Of a DNA stretch of 64,000 nt, positions 51,232 to 60,099 are shown piece after piece. The number at the start of each line of letters is the position of its first letter. Position 1 is the first letter of the stretch. The notes under the pieces are model-generated. The model did not search any database and had not been told where the DNA came from. It was given only the letters and a program-made list of their open reading frames with translations. The DNA is taken from the NCBI GenBank assembly GCA_049997955.1, contig JAEBDY010000006.1, forward strand, positions 1-64,000, written 5' to 3'. A program made the translations under genes and the position numbers. The DNA comes from Umezawaea sp049997955. GTDB lineage: Bacteria > Actinomycetota > Actinomycetes > Mycobacteriales > Pseudonocardiaceae.

Positions 51232-53091
51232 ATGCCGAAGTCCTCGCCTCGAAGGTCCCTACTATCCGCGCTCGGCGCCGCGGTGCTGGCGGCGGCCGTG
51301 GTGGCCGCGCCGAACGCGCCCGCGCAAGCCGCGGGCGAACAGGTGAACGTCTGGCTGACGTCCACGAACAGCGCCAACCGCGGGACGGAGGTCACGCGGG
51401 GACTCCAGCAGCAGGCCCCGGTGACGTTCGCCGCGGGCACCGGCACCGGCGGCCAGACGATCACCGTCAACGAGAACACCCGCTACCAGGCGTTCGAGGG
51501 CGGTGGCGCGTCGTTCACCGACAGCGCCGCGTGGCTCATGAACAGCAGCGGCACCCTCAGCGCGGCCACGCGCGAGGACACGATGAAGAAGCTGTTCGAC
51601 CCGGTCAACGGCATCGGCCTGTCGATGACGCGCAACCCGATGGCGTCCACGGACCTCGCGCGGTTCGACTACTCCTACGACGACACGTGCTGCGACGTCA
51701 ACGACTTCAAGATCGACCACGACCTCGCCGACGTGCTGCCGCTGACCAAGCGGGCCAAGGAGCTGAACCCGGCGCTGAGGGTCATGGCGTCCCCGTGGAG
51801 CGCGCCCGCGTGGATGAAGGACAACAACAGCATGCGGCAGGGCTGGCTGAAGGCCGAGCACTACGGCACCTACGGCCAGTACTTCGCGAAGTACGTGCAG
51901 GCCTACCAGTCGCGGGGCATCCCGATCGACTACGTGACGCCGCAGAACGAGCCGACCTGCTGCCCCGGCTACCCGTCGATGCAGTGGAACACCGCCGGTC
52001 TGATCAACTTCACCAAGAACGGCCTCTACCCCGCGTTCCGGGCGGCCGGGATCAACACCAAGGTGCTGATCCACGACTGGAACTGGGACGGCTACAACAC
52101 GTGGGTCAAGCCGCAGCTGCAAGACCCCGGCATCGTGAACGACCCGCTGTTCGGCGGCATCGCGTGGCACGGCTACGTCGGTGACGTCTCCGCGCAGATG
52201 ACCGCGCACAACGAGTTCCCGAACGTCAAGGCGTTCGACACCGAGCACTCCGGCGGCACCTGGATCTCCGACCAGCACCGCGAGGACATGCTCGACATCA
52301 TCGACTACACCCGCAACTGGGGCAGCTCGGTGGTGAAGTGGAGCCTCGCCCTGGACCAGACCATGAACCCGCACAACGGCGGCTGCGGCACGTGCACCGG
52401 GCTCGTCACCGTGCACCGCAACGACGCGCGGCACGGCCAGGTCGACTTCACCGTCGAGTACTACACGATGGGCCACCTGACGAAGTTCGTGAAGCCGGGC
52501 GCGCAGCGCATCGAGACCAACGACAACGGGTCGGTCAAGAACGTCGCGTGGCGCAACACCGACGGCTCGAAAGCGCTGATCGCGTACAACACGACCGGCA
52601 GCACCCAGAACGTCAAGGTGAACTGGGGCGGCTCGTCGTTCGACTACAACCTGCCTGCCAGGACGTCCGCCACGTTCACCTGGAACGGCACGCAGGGCGG
52701 GACGCCGCAGCCCGTCGGCGGCACGATCACCGGTCTGGGCGGCAAGTGCCTGGACGTCGCGGGCGCGAGCAGCGCCAACGGCACGGCCGTGCAGCTGTAC
52801 GACTGCAACGGCAGCTCCGCGCAGAAGTGGACCGCGGGCACGGACGGCACGATCCGCGCGCTCGGGAAGTGCTTGGACATCAAGGACAACAGCACCGCGG
52901 ACGGGGCCAAGCTCCAAATCTGGGATTGCGCGGGAGGCAACAACCAGCGGTGGAACGTGACCGCGGCCCGCGACATCGTGAACCCGACGACGAACAAGTG
53001 CCTGGACGCGACCGGGAACTCCTCGGCCAACGGCACCCCGGCCCAGATCTGGGCGTGCACGGGCGCCGCCAACCAGAAGTGGACTCTGTAA
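51232..53091 (+). CDS. Secreted GH30 glycoside hydrolase with ricin-type carbohydrate-binding module
   Basis: A 619-residue secreted enzyme. Residues 1-34 are a signal peptide (twin arginine PRRS, hydrophobic core, cleavage near AQAAG). The GH30 barrel and side sandwich span about 50-485 with acid/base Glu240 in TPQNEP and nucleophile Glu338 in FDTEHSGG. After a short linker (GTQGGTPQPVGG), residues about 497-619 are a CBM13/ricin-B trefoil with three QxW-type repeats (AQKWT, NQRWN, NQKWT). GH30 enzymes cut beta-1,6-glucan, glucosylceramide or xylan; a fungal-wall beta-glucan target is plausible but unproven. A GAGGAA ribosome-binding site precedes the ATG. Confidence 0.92.
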   Translation: MPKSSPRRSLLSALGAAVLAAAVVAAPNAPAQAAGEQVNVWLTSTNSANRGTEVTRGLQQQAPVTFAAGTGTGGQTITVNENTRYQAFEGGGASFTDSAAWLMNSSGTLSAATREDTMKKLFDPVNGIGLSMTRNPMASTDLARFDYSYDDTCCDVNDFKIDHDLADVLPLTKRAKELNPALRVMASPWSAPAWMKDNNSMRQGWLKAEHYGTYGQYFAKYVQAYQSRGIPIDYVTPQNEPTCCPGYPSMQWNTAGLINFTKNGLYPAFRAAGINTKVLIHDWNWDGYNTWVKPQLQDPGIVNDPLFGGIAWHGYVGDVSAQMTAHNEFPNVKAFDTEHSGGTWISDQHREDMLDIIDYTRNWGSSVVKWSLALDQTMNPHNGGCGTCTGLVTVHRNDARHGQVDFTVEYYTMGHLTKFVKPGAQRIETNDNGSVKNVAWRNTDGSKALIAYNTTGSTQNVKVNWGGSSFDYNLPARTSATFTWNGTQGGTPQPVGGTITGLGGKCLDVAGASSANGTAVQLYDCNGSSAQKWTAGTDGTIRALGKCLDIKDNSTADGAKLQIWDCAGGNNQRWNVTAARDIVNPTTNKCLDATGNSSANGTPAQIWACTGAANQKWTL

Positions 53092-53150
53092 TTTGGTCGC
53101 TGCTCCGCAGACTCCGGCTCGGCCGCTGTGAGTCGGCAGTTCGTGCCTCG

Positions 53151-53201
53151 ATTTTTTCGAGTGGGGCAGGGGACTTCGTCGCCTGCCCCACTCGAAAAAA
53201 T
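53151..53201. terminator. Strong bidirectional terminator
   Basis: A perfect 20-bp stem (53151-53170 with 53182-53201) with an 11-nt loop, starting ATTTTTTCGAG and ending CTCGAAAAAAT, so both strands have a U-tract. It lies 60 bp after the GH30 stop, between convergent GH30 and nudC. Confidence 0.9.
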
Positions 53202-53284
53202 GGTGACCCGACCTACCGACGCGGCCTCGCGGGTGGCCCGCCTCGGGTTGAGATGTTGGGGAGCAGCGGGGGCGGGTTGAGATG

Positions 53285-53316
53285 TGGGGGTGGGTGGCCG
53301 GCGGGCCTCCCACCCC
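53285..53316 (-). terminator. Possible nudC-side stem-loop
   Basis: GGGGGTGGG (53285-53293) and CCCACCCCC (53308-53316) form a 9-bp stem 29 bp after the nudC stop on the minus strand. No T-run follows. Two near-identical GGGTTGAGATGT motifs sit beside it at about 53245 and 53276. Confidence 0.45.
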
Positions 53317-53344
53317 CTTCTCCGCGTTCTGCAGCTCCAGCGGG

Positions 53345-54313
53345 CTAGGAGGCTTCTGCCCAGGAGGAGATCATGCGGTACGCGATGGACGCGCCGGGTG
53401 CCAGCAGCAGGTCTTCCACGCTGCCCGGTTCGGCCAGTGCCTGCCGCACCTGGTCGCGGCTGACCCACTTGGCCTGGGCGATCTCGCCGTCGGCGGGCAC
53501 CAGCCGTTCCGCGGGATCGGCGACGGCCGTGAAGCCGACCATCAACGACCGCGGGAACGGCCACGGCTGGCTGCCGAGGTAGCGGATCGAGGTGACCTCC
53601 ACGCCGACCTCCTCGACGATCTCCCTGGCCACGCAGGCCTCAAGGGACTCGCCTGCCTCGACGAAGCCCGCCAGGACCGAGTAGCGGCCTTCCGGCCACC
53701 CCGCTCCCCTGGCCAGCAGCACGTTCTCGCCGTTGACGCCGACACCGTCGTGGACCAGGCAGATGACCGCCGCGTCGGTGCGCGGGTACTCCTCGTGGGC
53801 GCACTCCGTGCAGACGCGGGCCCACCCGGACTTGACCGACTCGGTCGGCGACCCGCAGCGGGCGCAGAACCTCGCGTTGCGGTGCCACGCGAAGGCCGCC
53901 ACCGCCGAGGTCAGCAGACCCGCGCCGGTGTCGTCCAGCAGCGCGCCGGCGGCACGCAGGTCGAGCCACTGCGGTTCCCCGGTCAGCTCCGGGAACTGCC
54001 ACGCCCTGGCCGCCGTGACCTGGACGTCGGTCTCGTCGTCCGCCAGCGGCAGCCCCCAGTACGCCACGCCGTCCTGCTCGCCGAGCAGGACGGCGGTGTC
54101 CGGCGGGCTGTCGCCGAACTCCGGCGCGGGCCGGTCGACCAGCCGGGAACCCTTGTCCGCCACCAGCGTCCGACCCCGCTTGTCGACCACCAGCACGCGG
54201 GACTTCGGCCACAGCGCGGCCAGGCGCTCGACGTCCGCCCGCAGCGGCTCCCGCCGGTCCACGGTGAACCGGGAGAGCGCGGGCGGACCCAGCAGTTCGA
54301 ACGGGCCGGTCAC
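53345..54313 (-). CDS. nudC: NAD(H) pyrophosphatase / deNADding Nudix hydrolase
   Basis: A 322-residue Nudix enzyme that hydrolyses NADH and can remove NAD caps from RNA. It has a zinc ribbon (CARCG and CTEC, about residues 150-170), the Nudix box GFVEAGESLEACVAREIVEEVG and the NudC-specific SQPWPFPRSLMVGF after it. The GTG at 54313 overlaps the upstream M16 gene stop (GTGA), so it is the last gene of a three-gene leftward operon. Confidence 0.93.
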   Translation of the reverse strand: MTGPFELLGPPALSRFTVDRREPLRADVERLAALWPKSRVLVVDKRGRTLVADKGSRLVDRPAPEFGDSPPDTAVLLGEQDGVAYWGLPLADDETDVQVTAARAWQFPELTGEPQWLDLRAAGALLDDTGAGLLTSAVAAFAWHRNARFCARCGSPTESVKSGWARVCTECAHEEYPRTDAAVICLVHDGVGVNGENVLLARGAGWPEGRYSVLAGFVEAGESLEACVAREIVEEVGVEVTSIRYLGSQPWPFPRSLMVGFTAVADPAERLVPADGEIAQAKWVSRDQVRQALAEPGSVEDLLLAPGASIAYRMISSWAEAS

Positions 54314-55698
54314 GGCAGCTTCACACCGCCCAGCGCCTTCAGCTGCGGCGCGAGCTTCTCCGCGTCGCCGACGAGCACGCCGGTGAACGCCGTGGGGGCG
54401 AAGAACTCCAGCGCCGCCGCGGCCACCTCCTCGACGGTGACCTTCTCCAGCCGCTCCGGGTGCGCCACGAACCAGTCGAGGTCGAGACCCAGACCGGCCA
54501 GGCTCACCAGGAACGAGGCGAGGCCGCCCTGCGACGAGGTCGCGGTCAGCAGCGACCCGATGGCGTACCGGCGGGCGACGTCCACCTCGTCCGCGGTCGG
54601 CGGCACGAGGCCCAGGCGGGCCAGCTCGTAGCGGGTCTCCAGCAGGGCGGCGGCCGTCACGTCGCTCGCGGTGTCCGCGTCGATCATCAGGCTGGCGCCG
54701 TGCGGGGTGAACTCCGGGTGCGAGCGCGCGCTGTAGGTGTAGCCCTTGTCCTCGCGGATGTTCTCCACCAGGCGGGAGGAGAAGAAGCCGCCGTAGACCA
54801 GGTTCGCGAGTTGCAGCGCCGGGTACTTCGGGTCCGTGCGCTGGAGCGCGCGGGCCGCGAGCCGGATCTGCGACTGCACGGCGCCGGGCCGGTGGATCAG
54901 CACGACGTCGCCGGGCACCACCTCGGGCAGCGGGCCGATCGTGACGGCGGTGCCCTCGCCGGTCCACCCGGCCAGCACGGACTCGACCGTGCCGACGATG
55001 GCGTCCGGGTCGATGTCACCGACCAGCACGAGCACGGAGCCCTTGGGCAGCACGGCCTTCGCGTGCAGCGCGACGACGTCCTCGCGGGAGACCTGGGCGA
55101 CCTCGTCGGCCTCCGGCATCTCCTTGGAGTACGGGTGGTCGCCGTAGAGGTGCTTCTGCAGGGCCTCGCGGGCGATCACGTTCGGCTGCGAGCGGGCGAG
55201 GGCGATCCGCTCGACCAGGCGGTCGCGTTCGCGTTCCACCTCGTCGGCCGGGTAGGTCGCGCCGGTCAGCACGTCGCGGATCACGTCCAGCACGGTGTCC
55301 AGGCCCGTGGCCAGGACGCTGCCGGAGATGCTCAGCCGCTCGGGGTCGACGACCGCGTCCAGCTCCGAGCCGACCAGCGCCAGCTCGGTGTCGATCGCGA
55401 TCCGGTCGCGGGTCGCGGTGCCGGTGAGGATCGTGTTCGCCAGCACCTCGCCCCGCGCCGAGTGCTGCGAGCCGACGCTGGAGGCGGCCGGGTCGGCGAA
55501 CGGGATCCGCAGGCGGACCTCGACCATCGGCACGGACGCGCGGCGGACCGCGACCACCCGCAGGCCGTTGGCGATCGTCGTGTCCACGGTGGACAGGTCG
55601 GCGGGCGCGCGCTGCTCGCTCAGCTCCGGAAGCGGGCGGGGCCCCTGCTCCGTGCGGCCGATCTCCTCGGCGCTGCGGTGCGAAACTGGGGCGCTCAC
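54310..55698 (-). CDS. M16 peptidase family protein, non-catalytic subunit
   Basis: A 462-residue M16 (pitrilysin/MPP) homologue in which the inverted zinc motif HXXEH is absent: the corresponding region reads SVGSQHSARGEVLANTILTG. It keeps the C-terminal RENIREDKGYTYSARS-type R/Y segment (LVENIREDKGYTYSARSHP). It therefore probably forms a heterodimer with the catalytic M16 subunit encoded just upstream, like the alpha subunit of mitochondrial processing peptidase. The two genes overlap by 4 bp. No signal peptide. Confidence 0.88.
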   Translation of the reverse strand: MSAPVSHRSAEEIGRTEQGPRPLPELSEQRAPADLSTVDTTIANGLRVVAVRRASVPMVEVRLRIPFADPAASSVGSQHSARGEVLANTILTGTATRDRIAIDTELALVGSELDAVVDPERLSISGSVLATGLDTVLDVIRDVLTGATYPADEVERERDRLVERIALARSQPNVIAREALQKHLYGDHPYSKEMPEADEVAQVSREDVVALHAKAVLPKGSVLVLVGDIDPDAIVGTVESVLAGWTGEGTAVTIGPLPEVVPGDVVLIHRPGAVQSQIRLAARALQRTDPKYPALQLANLVYGGFFSSRLVENIREDKGYTYSARSHPEFTPHGASLMIDADTASDVTAAALLETRYELARLGLVPPTADEVDVARRYAIGSLLTATSSQGGLASFLVSLAGLGLDLDWFVAHPERLEKVTVEEVAAAALEFFAPTAFTGVLVGDAEKLAPQLKALGGVKLP

Positions 55699-56978
55699 TC
55701 GGTACCTCCGGCGGGGTTGACGATCAGGATGGCGCGCGAGTCCGGGCGCAGGGCCTTCGCGGCGGCGGCGACCTCGTCGACGGTCACGGCGGCGATGCGC
55801 TCCGGCAGCTCGTGGATCAGCTCGGCGCGGCCGAACAGCAGCTCAGCCGACCCGAAGGCCAGCGTGCGGTTGGTCAGGCGGTCGTGCTCGCGGTGCATGG
55901 TGGACGCCCAGCGGGCCGTCACCTTGGCCAGCTCCTCCACCGTCGGGGGCTGCTCGGCGAGCAGCTGCAGCTCCTCGTCGAGCGCGGCGATGACCCGGTC
56001 GACCGGCACGTCCGGCGCGTGGATCGCGGTGATCGTGAAGCTGTCCGGGTCGCGCGCCTCCAGCGGACCGAACAGGCCGCAGCCCGCGTTGATGTCCGTG
56101 ACGATGGCGTCGCGGTGCACCAGCCGCTGCTGGAGGCGGGAGCCGTCGCCGTCGGTCAGCACGCCCGCCAGCACCAGGTAGGCGAGGTAGGCGTCCAGCT
56201 CGGTCACCGGGTCCGGGACGCGGTAGCCGATCGCGACCGCGGGGAACGGCGCGTGCGCGTCGGTGTGCTCGGCGCGCACCTCGCCCTTCGGGGCGTCCTC
56301 GGCGAACGACGGGCGCTCCGGCACGGTCCGCGCGGGCACGTCGCCGAAGTGCTTCTCGACCAGCGCGGTCGCGTTCTCGACGGTGAAGTCGCCCGCCACG
56401 GTCAGCACGGCGTTGCCCGGCGCGTAGTAGGTGTCGAAGAAGGCCGCGCAGTCCTCGACGGTCGCGTTCTCCAGGTCGGTGAAGTCGCCGTAGCCGTTGT
56501 GGGCGTTCGGGAACGTCTTGAACAGCACCTGCGGCAGCAGGATCCAGGGGAAACCGCCGTACGGCCGATTCAGCACGTTGAGGCGGATCTCCTCCTTCAC
56601 CACGTCGATCTGGTTGTTGAGGTTCTCCTGGGTGATCTTCGGGGCGCGCATGCGGTCCGCTTCGAGGAACAGCGCGCGCTCCAGTGCCGCCGACGGCAGC
56701 ACCTCGTAGTAGTCGGTGTAGTCGGGGTGCGTCGATCCGTTGAACGTGCCGCCGGAGGACTGCACGTGCCGGAAGTGGGCGAGCTTCTCCAAGCTCTCGC
56801 TGCCCTGGAACATCAAGTGTTCGAACAGGTGCGCGAAGCCGGTGCGCCCTTCGGGCTCGGAACGGAAGCCGACGTCGTAGTGCACGCTCACGCCGACCAC
56901 CGGGGCACTCGTATCGGGGGCGAGCACCACCCGCAGTCCGTTGGGAAGCGTGAACCTGTGCAGTTCGGGTAGCGCCAT
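55695..56978 (-). CDS. M16 zinc peptidase, catalytic subunit
   Basis: A 427-residue zinc peptidase with the inverted motif HLFEH (about residues 49-53 in GFAHLFEHLMFQGSE) and the third ligand glutamate in VVKEEIRLNV about 75 residues later. It would cleave peptides in a closed chamber formed with the non-catalytic subunit encoded next. No signal peptide, so it is cytosolic. TAGGCT (56990-56985) lies 6 bp before the ATG, a leaderless arrangement, and it heads the operon with the second M16 gene and nudC. Confidence 0.92.
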   Translation of the reverse strand: MALPELHRFTLPNGLRVVLAPDTSAPVVGVSVHYDVGFRSEPEGRTGFAHLFEHLMFQGSESLEKLAHFRHVQSSGGTFNGSTHPDYTDYYEVLPSAALERALFLEADRMRAPKITQENLNNQIDVVKEEIRLNVLNRPYGGFPWILLPQVLFKTFPNAHNGYGDFTDLENATVEDCAAFFDTYYAPGNAVLTVAGDFTVENATALVEKHFGDVPARTVPERPSFAEDAPKGEVRAEHTDAHAPFPAVAIGYRVPDPVTELDAYLAYLVLAGVLTDGDGSRLQQRLVHRDAIVTDINAGCGLFGPLEARDPDSFTITAIHAPDVPVDRVIAALDEELQLLAEQPPTVEELAKVTARWASTMHREHDRLTNRTLAFGSAELLFGRAELIHELPERIAAVTVDEVAAAAKALRPDSRAILIVNPAGGTE

Positions 56979-56987
56979 GAAAGCAGC

Positions 56988-58667
56988 CTACGGCTTCTGA
57001 CCCCGGAGTGATCGGAGGTGCCCCGCCTGGGCCAGAACGCCGTCGAGCGCGCCAAGGAACGCCGGGAAGTGCCGGGCGAACCGGCCGAGGTCAGGGCTGC
57101 TCTCGGACTCGCCGAACCAGTACAGCCCCGGCGTGCCGCCCGCGCCGGACGCCAGCGGCGCGAACGTGCCCAGCCAGCGGTCCGTCGCCCCGAGCACGAC
57201 CGCGTAGGGCAGGGAGCGGGAGAAGACCATCTCGCGGTCGGCCTCGGGGATGTCGGTGGGCGCGACCGTGTGGAGGTAGCCGCGCAGGCCCCGGACGTGC
57301 TCCAGCAGGGCGCTGCCGCGCTTCGTGCGGGCGGGCATCGAACGGGCGCCGAACGTGAGGGCGAGGCCCGAGACCACGACGACCAGCCCGAGCAGCGCCG
57401 CGCCGCCGCCGAACGCGAGGCCGACGGTGAGGCCGACGCCCGCGATGGCGAGCACGATCCCGTAGAGCGACCAGCGGCCGCGGACGGCGTCCGGGCGGCG
57501 GGTGAACCAGTTCTTCTCGACCACGTCCGAGTAGAGGCGGTCGCGCACCTCGCCGAGGTCGATCTTGCGGTTGCGCAGCTCCGAGACCAGCACGGACTCG
57601 GTGCCCTCCGGCAGCAGCGCCTCGAAGACCGCGCGCTCGTAGCCGGACAGCGACCCGTCGACCGGGTTGCGCCGGACCAGCGTCCAGTCCAGCACGCCGC
57701 CCGACGAGCCGACCTCGGAGATCCACAGGTAGTTGCGGACGGCGAGGTCGATGATCGTCGCGGTCACGTCCACCACGTCGACGTGCTCGTCCACGACCGT
57801 GCCGACCTGGCCGGGCAGCACGCCGTCCGGCGAGGCGAACGCGACCCCGCCGCCGGGGCCCGCGACCAGCACGTCGACCGGGCCGACGTCGGCGGCCAGC
57901 GCGCGGGCGTCGCGCCCGCGCAGGAACCAGAGCAGGGTGAAGCCGCCGACCAGCAGGACCACCAGCGCCACCAGGGCGACGGCGCTCGCCGGGGTGAGGG
58001 CGAACGCGGCGGCCAGGCCACCGCTCTCCACGACCCTGGCGTTCGCGGGCGCCGCCCCGTCCTGGAGGCCGACCGCGATGTCGACCCGGTCGCCGGGCGC
58101 CAGGCCGATCTCCTTCGCGCGCACCCCGCGGCCGTCACCGAGTTCGGCGGTCGTGCACGGCGACGACGAGCCGGGCGGACCGGCCAGGCAGGTCACCGAC
58201 CTGGGCGCATCCGGTGCGATGACCGACAGCGAGACCGAGTCGAGGGGGACGTCCCACCCGCTCGCGGGCTGCCAGCGCAACTCCAAGGTGTCGCCGATTT
58301 GAGCGACTGCGCCCACCAGCACGTAGTGAATAGTGGAGGTGCCGGAGTTCACCGAGACGATGAACTCCTCGGCGTTCGCGGACGCCGAGCCCGAGCCCTC
58401 GACGGAGGCGTCATTGATCTCGAACAGCCGGTCGCGGTCCTCGCCGACGGCGATCCTCAACGGCACCGTGCGACGTGCGGACTTGCCCTCGGGCACGGTG
58501 ACGACCTCGGTGACGGTGACCTTGCCGTCGCGTTCCAACTTGAGCCGGACGTCGGTGCCGATCGCACCGGGGAGCGGTTGGCCGCTGCTGGGTTGGGCGA
58601 ACGCGGGACCCGCGAAACCGCACAGCGCGACGGCGCCGATCAACGCCAATCCCCAGTTTTTCAACAC
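56988..58667 (-). CDS. DUF2207 membrane protein
   Basis: A 559-residue protein with a signal peptide (ALIGAVALCGFAGPAFA), an extracellular beta domain (residues about 40-215), a membrane helix (about 235-262), a cytosolic region with winged-helix-like segments (ATIIDLAVRNYLWISEVG), and two close helices (about 400-445). This is the DUF2207 (YciQ-like) layout; function unknown, possibly envelope-related. The GTG at 58667 is chosen because TATTGT lies 8 bp upstream and the signal peptide begins there. It ends 10 bp before the M16 gene and may belong to the same operon. Confidence 0.83.
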   Translation of the reverse strand: MLKNWGLALIGAVALCGFAGPAFAQPSSGQPLPGAIGTDVRLKLERDGKVTVTEVVTVPEGKSARRTVPLRIAVGEDRDRLFEINDASVEGSGSASANAEEFIVSVNSGTSTIHYVLVGAVAQIGDTLELRWQPASGWDVPLDSVSLSVIAPDAPRSVTCLAGPPGSSSPCTTAELGDGRGVRAKEIGLAPGDRVDIAVGLQDGAAPANARVVESGGLAAAFALTPASAVALVALVVLLVGGFTLLWFLRGRDARALAADVGPVDVLVAGPGGGVAFASPDGVLPGQVGTVVDEHVDVVDVTATIIDLAVRNYLWISEVGSSGGVLDWTLVRRNPVDGSLSGYERAVFEALLPEGTESVLVSELRNRKIDLGEVRDRLYSDVVEKNWFTRRPDAVRGRWSLYGIVLAIAGVGLTVGLAFGGGAALLGLVVVVSGLALTFGARSMPARTKRGSALLEHVRGLRGYLHTVAPTDIPEADREMVFSRSLPYAVVLGATDRWLGTFAPLASGAGGTPGLYWFGESESSPDLGRFARHFPAFLGALDGVLAQAGHLRSLRGQKP

Positions 58668-58744
58668 GGCCGCGGACAATAGCGGAGTCCGCCTATGCTC
58701 TTGTGCTGATTCGGGTAGAAGCGATAACGGGGGAACCTCAACCA

Positions 58745-60037
58745 ATGACGCAACCACCGCCGCCGGGTGGCTGGCCCCCGCCCCGACCGGTAGGGCCGCC
58801 TCCCGTGCCCGCGCCGTTGCACCCCCAGCAGCAGCCCGGTCAGGGCCCGCGGCAGCAGTCCCAGTGGCCCGGACCCCGACCGCAGCCGCCGCTGGCCGGC
58901 CCCCCGGTGCAGATGCCCCCGCCTCGCCCGGTCATGCCCCCGCCGATGGCCGCGCCACCGCCCGGCGTGTGGCCGGGCCGCCCGCCCCAGGCCCGGTTCC
59001 AGCACGGCCCGATCCCACCCGGCCCGCCCGCGTGGGGCCCGCCCCCGCAGTACGCGCCCTACCCGCCCAAGAAGAACAACGGACCACTGCTGGCGGGCGT
59101 CCTGTTCGCCGTCGCGATCCTCGGGATCGCGGTGATCGGCGTGGTCGCCGCCACCGGCACGCCCAACCGCGCCAGCGACGCCGGGTACTCCGGCTACTCG
59201 ACGTACAGCTACACCGCCCCGACGACGACCACGACCACCGCCACGACCAGCGGCGGCCGCGCCAGCACCAGCCGTCCCGCGACCGCGTCCGCCACCTCGT
59301 CCAAGCAGGCGGGCCCGAAGGCCGTGATCAAGCTCGGTGACAACCCGATCCACAAGGCCGGGCTCGGGGCGTTCGACATCGACGGCTGCTCGCTGCCCGG
59401 CATGGACTACTCCGCCGCGGGCCAGGACAGCTTCCTGCGCGCCGCGCTGCCGTGCGTCGAGAACATGTGGAAGCCGTCGTTCACCAAGGCCAACCTGCCC
59501 TACCAGCCCGTCGAACTGGTCATCGTCACGTCCACGATCACCAACCCGTGCGGCCAGATGGGCCCGGACCGCACGGCCATGTACTGCGACGGGACGATCT
59601 ACTGGACGGCGAACTACTACGCCGGTGAGCAGGGCTCGAACAACCCGAACCACCCCGGCAAGTACCTCGGGCAGCTCGCGCACGAGTACGGTCACCACAT
59701 CCAGTGGTTGTCCGGGATCCTGCGGGCCTCGGGCGAGGCGCAGTACGACAAGGGCGGCTGGGACACCCCGGCAGGCCTCGACCTGAACCGCCGCAAGGAG
59801 TTGCAGGCCACCTGCTTCGGCGGGATGACCCTCGCACCTCTTTCGCACGGCGCCATCCCGAGGGACGTGATCGACGTGGCGTTGCGCGACGCGAGCACCA
59901 GGGGCGACTACCCCGTGTACCCCAACCGCGACCACGGCGCCCCCGAGCGCAACGCCGCGTGGGTGATGAACGGGTTCACGAACAACGAGACCAGCGCCTG
60001 CAACACGTGGCTGTCGGACGAGCAGAGCGTCAGCTGA
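58745..60037 (+). CDS. Membrane-anchored neutral zinc metallopeptidase (YpfJ-like)
   Basis: A 430-residue type II membrane protein. Residues 1-108 are extremely proline-rich and cytosolic, a helix spans about 113-137, a Thr/Ser-rich linker follows, and residues about 205-430 are a metallopeptidase with HEYGHHIQ (HEXXH). Cysteine pairs (GCSLPG, PCVENMW, TNPCGQM, MYCDG) suggest disulfides outside the cell. The family is pfam Zn_peptidase_2-like (YpfJ); substrates are unknown. The ATG at 58745 follows GGGGGAA. It is divergent from DUF2207 and followed by a paralogue. Confidence 0.87.
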   Translation: MTQPPPPGGWPPPRPVGPPPVPAPLHPQQQPGQGPRQQSQWPGPRPQPPLAGPPVQMPPPRPVMPPPMAAPPPGVWPGRPPQARFQHGPIPPGPPAWGPPPQYAPYPPKKNNGPLLAGVLFAVAILGIAVIGVVAATGTPNRASDAGYSGYSTYSYTAPTTTTTTATTSGGRASTSRPATASATSSKQAGPKAVIKLGDNPIHKAGLGAFDIDGCSLPGMDYSAAGQDSFLRAALPCVENMWKPSFTKANLPYQPVELVIVTSTITNPCGQMGPDRTAMYCDGTIYWTANYYAGEQGSNNPNHPGKYLGQLAHEYGHHIQWLSGILRASGEAQYDKGGWDTPAGLDLNRRKELQATCFGGMTLAPLSHGAIPRDVIDVALRDASTRGDYPVYPNRDHGAPERNAAWVMNGFTNNETSACNTWLSDEQSVS

Positions 60038-60099
60038 GCCGGGTGGACAGCGGGGGCGGGACGGCACCGGGGCTCAAAACTGGCGGTGGCGGCCCCGTC

